In this document: piece by piece, positions 11,922 to 22,569 of the stretch
Numbering within the stretch: the stretch's first letter is position 1
How the letters are laid out: each line of letters starts with the position of its first letter
Assembly (NCBI RefSeq): GCF_013373865.1
Contig: NC_050468.1
Location: forward strand, 18,370,774-18,434,773
Origin: Monomorium pharaonis
Lineage: Eukaryota; Arthropoda; Insecta; Hymenoptera; Formicidae
Direction of reading: 5' to 3'
DNA: 64,000 nt
The notes under the pieces: generated by a model
What the model saw: only the letters and a program-made list of their open reading frames with translations
What the model was told of the DNA's origin: nothing
The model's database searches: none
Made by a program: the position numbers and the translations under genes

Positions 11922-11989
11922 GTATGATTTTATTTTTCAAATAACAGAAAGTAACAGAGAACCGATTGACAATTTTTTATAACAGATAT

Positions 11990-14140
11990 CCTATGATCTT
12001 GCACCGTGAAAATAAACAAGAGAATATTATCGTGGTTGTTGCACGTTATATTATAAAAGTCATCGAGATATATATTATATTTCTCTCTGCTTTCGATGTT
12101 ATTTTTATTTTATAATAAGTGGAAAAAAAATAGAAAAATGATTACTCAACGGGGAATTTCTACTTTATCATATCTGCTTCCGCTTCATGACTTTCGCTAA
12201 TTCGCATTACGTTTTATTTTTTCATGCAAATAATGCAACAGTTTGCACGTTTATTAAGCGTAATATAACAAATGCTTATTGACGTGATATTATTTAAATA
12301 AATGCATAATGTGACTGCCTCGATATATGTTACAATTAAATAGGCAATACAAAACTTTAATAAGCTTCTAACTTAAAATTAAAATTGTTTTTTTATAATT
12401 AGTATTACCAAATTTATTGAAATCTTCATTAGTAAATGTTATAATGCAATCACAAATTATAAATTAATATTATTAATAATATTCTATTCATTGTTGCTAT
12501 GTTAAATACTTTCATTTACATTGTCTGTCATTTCTATTTTTTGCCATTGAATACTAACAAATTTATGATTAAATAAAAATAAAATTAAATAAAATTTTTT
12601 AGTTTTGTTCATTATTTAGATTTATTTGACACCATTTTGATATCAATTGCACTTCACTTTTTCTATTAATACACAGTACATTTACTTTTAGTGCAATAAT
12701 TTTATTAATGTTATTAATAGTAATCCCATAATAGCAAAATTATTAAAAAATTTTAAATTAAAAGTAGATTTGAATCTTAAAAAAACAATTCTTTTATTTT
12801 TCTTTTAATAATAATATGATACCTGTAATAATATTCCGATGCTTTGGATACAATTTCAACGTTAAAATATATATAAGCATTTCTAAGAACGATCACAAGC
12901 TTATTTCCAAGGTGATACCAATTAAGATTTATTTAATCGCCTCTTGACTATTATATTACAGGATATATTTTGTAAAAAAAAAACTCTCTGAGAATTTGCG
13001 ATTTTCCCAGAAATTTTTTCAAAACTCTACAAACAAAATTAGAAAATTTTTTAATGTAGCTTTTAAATAAATTTATTTCAGTACATCTTTTAATGTTCTT
13101 TAATTATAGAAAGAAAAGTCACTGGATTTTGAATAGTAAAAATTTTAAAAATATTAAAAAAAGAATAAAAAATAAACTAAATAGCGTATAACAATTTGTT
13201 CATAATAATGCTTTAAGTTTAAAAATACAAAACACAAAATCTGATTACGCACATAATGCCAAGAACGATATATAACTTTTTTTAATGGCACTAATTTTTC
13301 TTAATAAAAGTTTGCGTATTACATAAGAATACATATAATGTATATATGTAAATGTATTATGCTATACTTATTATTAATCAATTGTTGACATTTTGTTTTG
13401 TATATAAAAGAAATTAGAAAAAAATAATAAAAGAAATAATTTTGTCAAAAAAGAAATTTTTAATTTAAAAATAAAATATCAAAAATTTCCCTAAGTTTCA
13501 AAAAAATTCTATTAAAATTCTTAGTTTCCAACAATAAAAAAATATTAAAAATTCCAGATTTTATTAATTTATCAAAATTATTTTTTTTAACGCAATAATA
13601 AAATGTAATTACTTGCTTTATTTATTTTTTTGTCAAGTTATATGATTGTTTCACATAACAATCATTTTATTCTTTCTTTCTCTTTCTACATTCATTAATC
13701 ACTAATAATGATTTTAAAAATAGAATAAAAAATGTAAATGACACTGTTCTATAATGTATATAATAGAAATGTAAAATTAATTTAAGGATTGTTTTTTTTG
13801 TTAAAACATATTTAAAAAATTAATTGAATGTTTAATAACGATATTGTTCTCTACATCATCCTTCAGTTATCAAAGATGCTGTAAAAAATTATTTATTTAC
13901 GTCTTTATTTACACACAAAAATATAATAATATTATTATTATTATTATATTTAAATAATAATGATATAAAAATACCATATTATACTTTTTATAAAATATAT
14001 ACTACTATAAAGATTGTAAAAAAATATTATATGCTTAAAGAAAATAATTGCAGCATAAAAAAGTGCGACCTTACATTGATAAAATTATTCATATTATATA
14101 AATTATTGTTCACATATGTGTAATAACAGTTCATTCTTTT
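11990..14140 (+). other. Probable 5' UTR intron of DRAM gene B
   Basis: About 2.2 kb of AT-rich sequence between the leader candidate and the start-codon exon. It contains a TTA/ATT run near 13926-13945. No coding signal. Confidence 0.4.
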
Positions 14141-14163
14141 ACAGAGCTATTCAGAAAACATTG

Positions 14164-14315
14164 ATGGGATTTGAATTGCGACTGTCCTTGGTTCAGTAAT
14201 TGCGAAGATTGATACTTATCCAGGAGAGAATTAAAAGGCCTATGAATAGTCGTCAAAGAATATGAATGATCGTGACTCGTCGGCGGCTGCATCGACGCGA
14301 AATTCTCCCCGATAA
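14164..14315 (+). promoter_or_regulatory. Cluster of upstream ORFs in gene B leader
   Basis: If the exon starts at 14147 after TTTTACAG, the leader has four upstream ATGs. They lie at 14164 (stop 14197), 14242 (stop 14263), 14262 (stop 14313) and 14266. The last is out of frame and stays open across the DRAM start codon at 14396, past the splice donor. Such leaders usually reduce initiation at the main start. This is an inference, as neither the transcript start nor uORF use is shown. Confidence 0.45.
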
Positions 14316-14395
14316 CGGCGTCGATCGCAGACGTCGGCGATTAACGTCATTATTATCGTCGGCTCTAACAATTACAACAATTAAACATCGAAATC

Positions 14396-17300
14396 ATGGA
14401 CAAAGAAGAGTTTTTTGCAAATCTACATTATTTGCCAATTGCCGTCTTTATCTCCTTGCCTGCAGTTTTCATTTTAACGTGAGTCTAAATACAGTTTATG
14501 AATTATTAAAGAGTATGTTTATAATACGTTTATTTATTAATATCTATTATTCTTTTGTATCTATTAATATTTTGTATGCAGGTCGAATAGATGCGCGGGA
14601 TATTTCAATCTAGAACTTGAAAATTTCCCTGTTCTTGAGAATTTTTCCAAGAAAATCACTGCATATATTGTTCTTTGTTTTTACACATTTACTTATACAT
14701 ACTTTACATATTTAGTACATATCTATAAATAGTACATAACTATAAATAATACGTGTGTAAATTTATAAATAAAACACATTTTTCAAGTCGACTGACATGA
14801 TTTCTCAGAAATTACTGAAACTATTGATTTCAACTTGAGCATATATAAAATACATATGTGATTCTCACAAAACTAAAATTATTGCAATATCTATAAATTA
14901 ACTTATTTTTTCATACATGTTAAATTTAATTAATTTGTTTAAAAAATTGGTACTTCTTTTTTTAAATCGCGTTATTTTAATAATTTAAAATAGTTTTTAT
15001 TTATTATAATTTATGCGATAAACATATAAAGTTATTAATCATATCGCAATGCATATATTTATACTTAAATAAATCCTACTTTCTTTCTATTTACTTTGAA
15101 CTTTTCTTTTTACTATAAATATTCCATTAATAGAATAGATATTACAGAAAAAGTTATAAACTATTTCTATTATGCTCCCGCGTAACTTGCATGCGAGTTT
15201 GCTGCTTGCCAGGTAGCAACATGTATTTAAAAATTTTCATAATCCGAGCTATCGTCATCGTCATTTGCAATTTTGATTGTGACGCTATTGATTTGTGTTA
15301 GCATTAGCGATTCAGATTTTAGCCACCACTAAACGACATGTGCATTGTTCCATAAAAAATTTAGTGTTTTTAACAAAAAATGGATTTCAATTTCTTCTGA
15401 GTAAAAATATTTTACATATTGCGTTTAAATTAATGATTGTTCATAATACAAACTTTTTAATTAATATTTTTGTATTTAATATGTAAAAAAATTTATAACA
15501 TAATAAGTAATCCATTTTTTTACTAATTGTTACATAAAAGAATAAATTAAACCTCTGTTTTTAGTATCATCTGGCTTAAATAAATAAAAATAAAATATAC
15601 TTATTTTACAATCGATAATTTCAGTAATTTCTGAAAAATCTGCTAAAAACTTGTAAAAAATGCAGTGTTTATTTTTAAATTTAGAAAAGTTAAAAATTAA
15701 TAAACATTTAGTTACATAAAAATTTGTAAAGATTTACAAAATATGTATAAGTAGATGTATAAAACCACCAGAAAAATATGTATAGCAGTTTTCTTTAAAA
15801 AAAATCTCAAAAATAGGCCACACTTTCTTTTTTCATACTCTAAACTAGAATATTCTCTTAAAATTATTTTCTATTATTTTAATTAATCAAACATAAAGAA
15901 ATCTATATCGGTCCTAATTTTGTTTATTATTACTTTAATTAGACAAAAGTGTTCAAAAAATTTATTTTTTAATCCACAGATACACAATCGCTGTCTTACT
16001 AGAGCATGTAGAAGCTGGTTTTCCTTACATTTCTGATGCAGCGACTTACGCACCAGAAAGTTGTATATTCTCTCAAGCGGTTAATCTGATCGCTATTCTC
16101 AGTAAGTAGAACAATAACCCAAAATTTTCTATAAACTGTAATATTATCTGTTGTACAGACATCTTACAAATATATTTTATACCATGATCTTTCTTGCATA
16201 ATAAATTGAGAGAATTGTTTAAATATTTGCAATTATCGTCTATAAGAGTGACATTTTTCTTATTGTATTGAAAACAAAAAACTGTGATATGTTATTATTT
16301 ATTCATTAAAAATTTATGATTTATTTTAATTATACTTAAAGTATATATAGCAACATAATAAAAAAACTAAGAAAATTGCAAAATAATATAGTAAATATAA
16401 TAAATATATAATAATAAATAAACAATATCAGCATAAATTTTATATGTCATTGAAACTAATTATAACTATTATATCATTTTATAATATTTTGCAGTGGGGT
16501 TCATGATCTACATAAGATATTGCCAAGTTAAAGAATGCATCAGAGCTTTTGGTTCATCAACTTCTTTACCGAAATGGAATCATTGGGCTTTAATTTTCGG
16601 TCTTATATCAACCGCTGGTCTATCAATCGTCGCAAACTTTCAAGAAACATCAGTAATAGTAGTTCATCTTATCGGTGCATTTCTTTGCTTCGGAGGTGGT
16701 ACCGCGTATTTTTGGACCCAGGTATATATAAAAAAGTTATACGTGCTCAAACGAGTAATGATGCGAAAGTTTATTAAATAATTATTGACATAAAAATTTA
16801 ATATAAAATAAATAAAAATTTAACTTAATTATTTGCAAATAAAATTTAAGAATAAATTATTTAAAGAACACAGACAAATGCTTTATGAACTCGATCAATT
16901 ATAATAATTGTTATATATCAATGAAAATAAACTACGATTATCTGTTTATTGCAGGTCGTATGTTCATTTTACTTGCATCCCTCAGGATACTCATTACGAC
17001 TCGTGCATTTTCGCACGGCGCTATCAACTTTCTGTTCTATATGCTTCTTCGTGATCCTCATCACAGGCGTATTGGCCCATTTGGCCTATAAGGGTTGGTT
17101 CGTTGATTTTTAGTTACTTTTACTCACACACTACAATGTATTAATATTTAAAATATATCCCATAGGAAAAAATCCTCGGAAATGGTACAAAGAGGACGGC
17201 GGCTGGGAATTGCACGTAGCTAGCACGATAACCGAATGGCTTTGCGCAATAGCATTTTGCGCTTATATCCTGACATTTACGGAAGAGTTTAGGGATGTCA

Positions 17301-17741
17301 GAATAAGTCCTCCAAAGGTAATACTCGTTGGATAATACATTTTAGGACACATAATTCTCTGTGTTCTATAATAGAGACAATTTTTTCGAAATACTAAACA
17401 AATATATTGTAGCAGTTTATTGAAGAAAGTAATATTTGATATTATATATTATTAATGCTTATTGATTAATCTATCGCAGCGATCTAGTAGAGAAAATTTT
17501 ACAGATTAAGATTTAAAAAAGAGTAAAATTTTTTCCTTTTTTTTTTTTAAGTAGAATATAAGTACTTATCATCATTATTTACTGAACATTAATAAATTAT
17601 AATACTTTTTCTTTTATGCATGTCTGCCAACAGGTAATCTGTAACCTACACCGTGTGAGATCAAATAACGAAATATTAGATGAGAGCCAAGGCTCCGGTT
17701 CTATGAATCACGATCAGATGAATCCATCAACCAGTACCTGA
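14396..17741 (+). CDS. DRAM2-like autophagy modulator, gene B (6 coding exons)
   Basis: Product of 276 aa of the DRAM/Frag1 family. Coding exons are 14396-14478, 15980-16101, 16495-16721, 16955-17093, 17166-17317 and 17634-17741, all with GT-AG borders and a continuous frame. Family motifs are GFPYISDAATYAPESCIF (41-58), GLSIVANFQETSVIVVHLIGA (split over 110-130) and DGGWELHVAST (201-211). Six hydrophobic segments lie at about 12-34, 60-77, 98-116, 122-143, 167-189 and 209-228. The 35-codon last exon is polar and ends in TGA at 17739-17741. Exons 2, 3 and 4 have the same lengths and phases as gene A. The frame continues open beyond the TGA (see next entry), so this TGA may not always end the protein. 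Confidence 0.9.
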
Positions 17742-17744
17742 TCG
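17739..17744 (+). promoter_or_regulatory. Candidate leaky stop (TGA-TCG)
   Basis: The stop of DRAM gene B, with 404 open codons following in the same frame. The context is ACC TGA TCG. It lacks the +4 C of the classical readthrough context TGA-CTA, so readthrough would need another stimulus. Adenosine editing of TGA to TGG is a formal alternative. Function is inferred only from the open frame. Confidence 0.35.
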
Positions 17745-20700
17745 CTCTTAGGCAGAGGCGTCGGCGGCTATGTCAATCTTCTCTCGCATTCGCCCGTCGA
17801 TACACCTTGTCCCGGCTATCGATACCGCGAATCCAGAGACAATCTGCTGGATGAAGCGGCGCCGCTGGTGGCCACCACACCACCAGCGTTGCGCGACAAT
17901 GCCGAGAGGAATCCCAACGTCCTCTGCCCACTGGAAATACATGTGCATGATCCCACAACACGGGAACGACGACGGCGTCCCATAAGCTATCATCATACGG
18001 AGAAGCGATACCAAAGAACCGTCGAGGACAATTCTAAGAAATGGATTGATCTCGATGAAAATGTATTGGACGGTTACATCTTAATCGACGACAAAAACCT
18101 TGGTCCTTCGGTTCTCGAAATTGACGGTGAGGAATTGCCATATCCCGAGGATGCTACTGAGTACGATGACAACAATGACAACGATGATGGTAACCAAGAC
18201 GAAGATACTGGCAGTCATGGTAGATGCGAGTGGTCAACATACAATCGATCGAAGGAAAGTAAATCAAAACGATACTGGTCTGATTTCGATTTTGGCATGA
18301 CATATCCGCTTGCGAATAGTCATGGAAATGCTTATCAGGACTCGAGCAGCCACAGTAAGTACACGGAATTGTATTCGGAGCACCGAAAGGCGCGAAACAA
18401 TTTCGAAATAGCTCACGGCCTTGACACGTCGTCGTATGCAATAGCGAACAGTCATGGCGAACATGGCAAGCTTTCGGCAGATATGCGGGACCGAGATTAC
18501 TCAAAAAGTGACAATCTAACTTATACTAGACCAGCAGATATGAATTACGAGATAGCCAACAGTCACAGCAATTATCGCGTATTCTACGACAGTGAGACGC
18601 AACATCAAGGTGTGATGCCTACCTGGTCCTCGGAACTATGGTCGGAAAACCATAACGGAGAATCTCACGTTGCGTCAGAAGAATTTAAAAACAATACTAC
18701 AAAAAAAGAGAATAATGAAGAACATGAGGCAAATACGAATCAATCAGAAAGAAAAGACGAGCCGGACCCTGAAACTACTTACGATATCGAACAATGCTTA
18801 GTACAAATCGAGGAAAGTCTTTTAAATATTGAACAAAATCTTCTTCATGTTCAAGACCTAGATATTCCAGAATTGCGGAATCTACTCTACAAAAGTCCGA
18901 GTCTCGAACGGAGCCTTTACGAGGTATCTAAACATAGTACAAAATATTCATCATAAATATTTTATATAAAATATTTTTAAAGATACAGATTTTTAAATAA
19001 TACAAAAATTATATATATTATATACTAATAATATATATTTTTAAAATATATTGAAAAATATGTATAGTATATACATATATAGTACACATATATAAACTAA
19101 ACTGTGTTTTTTTATATCTTTTAGTAACACAATATAAATATTTATTATAAATATTTGATCAATAATAAATATTACAAAGAGAACAAAATCGTTAAAAACT
19201 AAAAAAAGATTCATTTCACATTTTTTAATTATTTATAAATTAGCATAAATGAATTTCAAAATTAAAAAATAAATTTTAATAAAAAAAAATTATTTTATTG
19301 CGAGCTGAGCAAACACAAAATACGCTGCTATATAACATGTAACATGTAACATGAAATAAAAGCAATATGATTATAAGAAAGTAATTAATATTTTACGTAT
19401 TAATGTTTTATATCCACAATTTAACTATTATAAAAGTTTTTTTACATATGTATTTTTATTAACATTATAATTATAATAATGTAACAATATAATAGTCTAA
19501 TTTCTCTATAACTCTAAGTTAAGTTATCAGTCTTAGCTCAGTATTGTGTACTGGATCTTATGTACCTTATATAAGCAATTTAAATTTAAAAAAATGTACT
19601 TAATAAATAAATAACTTAAAATATATATTAAAATCTTGTTTTACTTGTAATTGTTTTTATTTATTTATAAATATTTCATCAATATTTTATGCTATATTGG
19701 TTACAGGATCTCTGTGCCGATGGTACTATTCCAATTACTTCCACAAATAAATCTACATCTGTGGATTCGGACGAAGAAGAAGAGGAAGAAGGGGAGGGGG
19801 AGAAGGAGGAAGAGGAAGTAGAAGAAGAGGAAGTATGGGTAGGCCAGAATATAACGATTAAGAATAACGATGATGGAGATGCAAGTGCACCTCTTATGAA
19901 CAACTTTAATGAGGAATCCTTGGATACAGTCAACGTTGACGAACATAATCCCTTAAGATCAGCAGATGATCACTATACCGATGTATCAAACCTCCAAGAA
20001 GAGAAAAAAGACTCAAATTCTCAACATTCGAAGAACTTTGTGCTCAATAGTCTTGGTAAAACTTTGCCAAGAAAAATCGCTCTAGATGAAGTTAAAGAAA
20101 ATATTAGACTTTGCTCGTCGGAGCCGGAAGAGCCCGCGGTTACGATCGATTACAATTTTAATAGTGCGTACGCCGAAAAGAAATCCCTCTTCCGTGATAA
20201 GTGGCACAGCAGGGCGAGCTCATTAGACGAGAACTCGATCTTCCAGAATTCGGAACTGAGTGACAAGCAAGAGAACGATAAAGCGTTGCAGGACGTCTTC
20301 CTTATGACCACGGGATCTCGTCGTTTAGCAGCCAACGTGAAAGCACTGTCGGAAGGCACTTTACAAACTGACCGGAAAAAACGACGTGAGAGAAGAGGGT
20401 CTCACGAGGAGAAGCTTCTACAGGCCGTTGAAGCAACGGCGGCGGACTTTCAAAAAAAACTCGAGAGTTTCGCGTCACAGCGACGATCTATTCTACATGG
20501 ACAGAAGAGAATGGCACCAAAATTAGCCAAGGAGGTCTCGGACAACGCAACGTTACGATCGAGAGAAAAATCACCTACGAAATCGAAACGCGCGATTCCG
20601 TCGACAGCTAAGACACGGGACAGAGACAATAGCGCCGGTAAAAATACCGGTGGTGATAAGCGAAAGAGAAAGAAATCGGGAAAAAATCAAGGTGTCTCTG

Positions 20701-20846
20701 AGAACGCTCTGGTACCTAGCAAACTAATCTCACTTTCACTATCGTTGCTTCTCGCAGCCCTTCTGCAAGCGGTCAGATGCTTGGCGGATCTCGTCGAGGA
20801 TGCCTTCAGATCGGTCAGTTACGATAGAAGCGGATTGTTGCAGTAA
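17742..20846 (+). CDS. Long in-frame extension after the DRAM gene B stop; unknown protein
   Basis: The gene B frame is open from 17742 to TAA at 18954-18956 (404 codons). Donor TACGAG|GTATCT (GT at 18924) and acceptor TTGGTTACAG (ending 19706) join codon 394, in phase 0, to a 379-codon exon at 19707-20846, giving 773 codons. The first ATG is codon 186 (18297), so initiation just after the TGA is not possible. Visible in order: a basic RERRRR patch (about 74); an acidic stretch (125-157); four related motifs of (Y/F)-x-(L/I)-A-(N/H) type, such as YAIANSHG (188-196, 221-228, 232-240, 269-277); a helical, possibly coiled-coil stretch with IEESLLNIEQNLLHVQ (354-371); an E-rich run after the junction; a basic segment DRKKRRERRG; and a near-terminal hydrophobic stretch LISLSLSLLLAALLQAV. 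No known domain is recognised. It is either a readthrough or edited-stop extension of DRAM, or a gene with an unseen 5' exon. Confidence 0.7.
18924..19706 (+). other. Intron within the extension, or alternative 3' end
   Basis: GT-AG bounded, 783 bp and very AT-rich, with a repeated TAACATG motif near 19336-19352. If it is retained, translation runs ten more codons (VSKHSTKYSS) to TAA at 18954. AT-rich downstream sequence could then serve as 3' UTR, so two C-termini are possible. Confidence 0.6.
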
Positions 20847-21395
20847 ACTGCAAGACAGACACAACGCAACGAATGTATCGGTCGTAAACAATGGATTCCT
20901 AAGAGAGATTTTATGGCAATTAATTATATCACCGATAAACCTCGTAATCATTTAAGATTTATATGATATCTGTGATAATACTAATGCTTAGGATTCTCGA
21001 CGAAACTTGTATTAACGTCTGCTTCCAAAATATTGACAAAGTTTCATCTTGTTAACAAGAATCGAAACTGATTTTAAAGAACTTATAAATATAGTGTGCT
21101 GTGAACGTGATTATATGACGAGCGCATTAATCTTAACAATTGTTCTTTCTCTTTGAAATATAAAATTAAAAGACAGATACAACGAAACAAAATACGATAA
21201 GTACATAACAAATTTGGATAACTCGATGGTGCTGAATACGTGTGAACGGTGTTTTCGTATTACATATATACGTTCGAAAGTGCCTGAAACCTATCGCGTA
21301 TCACATACGAGATGCAGTACACGATACACTATTAATGACACTATTTATGTCTACCCATAAATCTCTTTTTTCAAGTTGTAAGAGCATTGAGAAAA

Positions 21396-21401
21396 AATAA
21401 A
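21396..21401 (+). terminator. Candidate poly(A) signal of the gene B unit
   Basis: AATAAA about 550 bp after the TAA at 20844-20846. No other evidence for the 3' end. Confidence 0.3.
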
Positions 21402-22238
21402 ACGAAGCGAGAAGATAAAGTGCTTGAAACATAAAAGCGTAAGTCGGTTTTCCCAACCATCTTCTTTTTTGCGATTCAAAGAACGTAAATCGGGAAATGG
21501 TATTATTAGACTTTTCGGATACTCGACTTGAAATATCTGATTAAAACAATCACAGTAGAATTCTATTATAAATTGTTATACAATTTTATATGTATACAAG
21601 CACATAAAATAAAAATATTCTCTGGAATTATATTTTTATATCATTTATATAACGTTTAATCAGAATTTTCATCTTTTATATTTATATTTTATTATAACAT
21701 AAAGATAATGCCGTTAAATAACAAAGTAAAGATAAATTATTTTTAGTTTTGCACTGTCGATAAAAAAAGAATAATTGTATATCCCTTGTTTTAATAGCTA
21801 AAAAATCAATTGAACAACAATAAACCAATATTTCCATGATAATTCACGAATCACTATCAATCATTATTTTATGGATTTATTTCTCATCGATTCAATTTAC
21901 CATCGATCTTTCTCCGTCCGATTATAAAACAGCATAAAATGTTTTATACGCTGTACGTATACTTCGCGCGCAAAATAGTATACGAGGAGCAAGGGTGTAA
22001 TTCAGATCGATGTTTCATACTTATCGTATGTCGACTAAGGTCGAAGGAACGTGATACTGAACCGCTCCGAAATGTTCCCTCAATTTCGACTTTCTCATCT
22101 TACAATCAGTTGAACGAAGTCTCATGTTTCCAAGTCAAGGCTATCTTTTGCAAAGCTTTCTCTAAAGATAGTTACTTCTTCGTTCGTATCCTGTCGATCA
22201 CAGTGACAGCATATCGCCGTTAATAAAACAAAATATGT

Positions 22239-22566
22239 AGGGTGACACTAAAATAGATAGTTCTATTTTAATAGCGCATTCTACTCTTCCTAAGAATGAA
22301 AAAAAAAATCATATACATATAAGCCCGGAAATTCTTTTTTCTTTCTAGATATAAGACGTTTTGTTTGCACCAAAACATTTCTATTAAAAATCAATAATGT
22401 AATAAAACATGTCATCTTAATATTGAGAACTGTATATCGTAATAAATCAGTCTATGGGCAAAGTTTTAGAGTTTGGAAAAAAAAAGACTTATGTTTATAC
22501 AATCTTTTTTCATCCTACAAAAAAGTAAAATAGACTACTACAGTGAAGCTATTTTAGTGTCATCCC
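22239..22566. mobile_element. MITE with about 20-40 bp terminal inverted repeats
   Basis: The left end GGGTGACACTAAAATAG pairs with the right end CTATTTTAGTGTCATCCC, with one base inserted. Weaker pairing continues inward (TAGTTCTATTTTA against TAAAATAGACTA). About 330 bp long and noncoding. No clear target duplication. Confidence 0.55.
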
Positions 22567-22569
22567 GGC

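Noticed and set aside
11591..11982. 91- and 99-codon frames on opposite strands
   Set aside because: Both lie in a CpG-rich patch where stops are rare. The patch fits a promoter and leader exon better, and no homology is recognised.
14266..14613. 115-codon plus-strand frame
   Set aside because: It overlaps the DRAM gene B start in another frame and runs past its splice donor. Treated as an upstream ORF.
17739..17741. TGA as a selenocysteine codon
   Set aside because: Hymenoptera are known to lack the selenocysteine pathway, and no SECIS-like hairpin was noticed. Readthrough, editing or an unseen exon are simpler.
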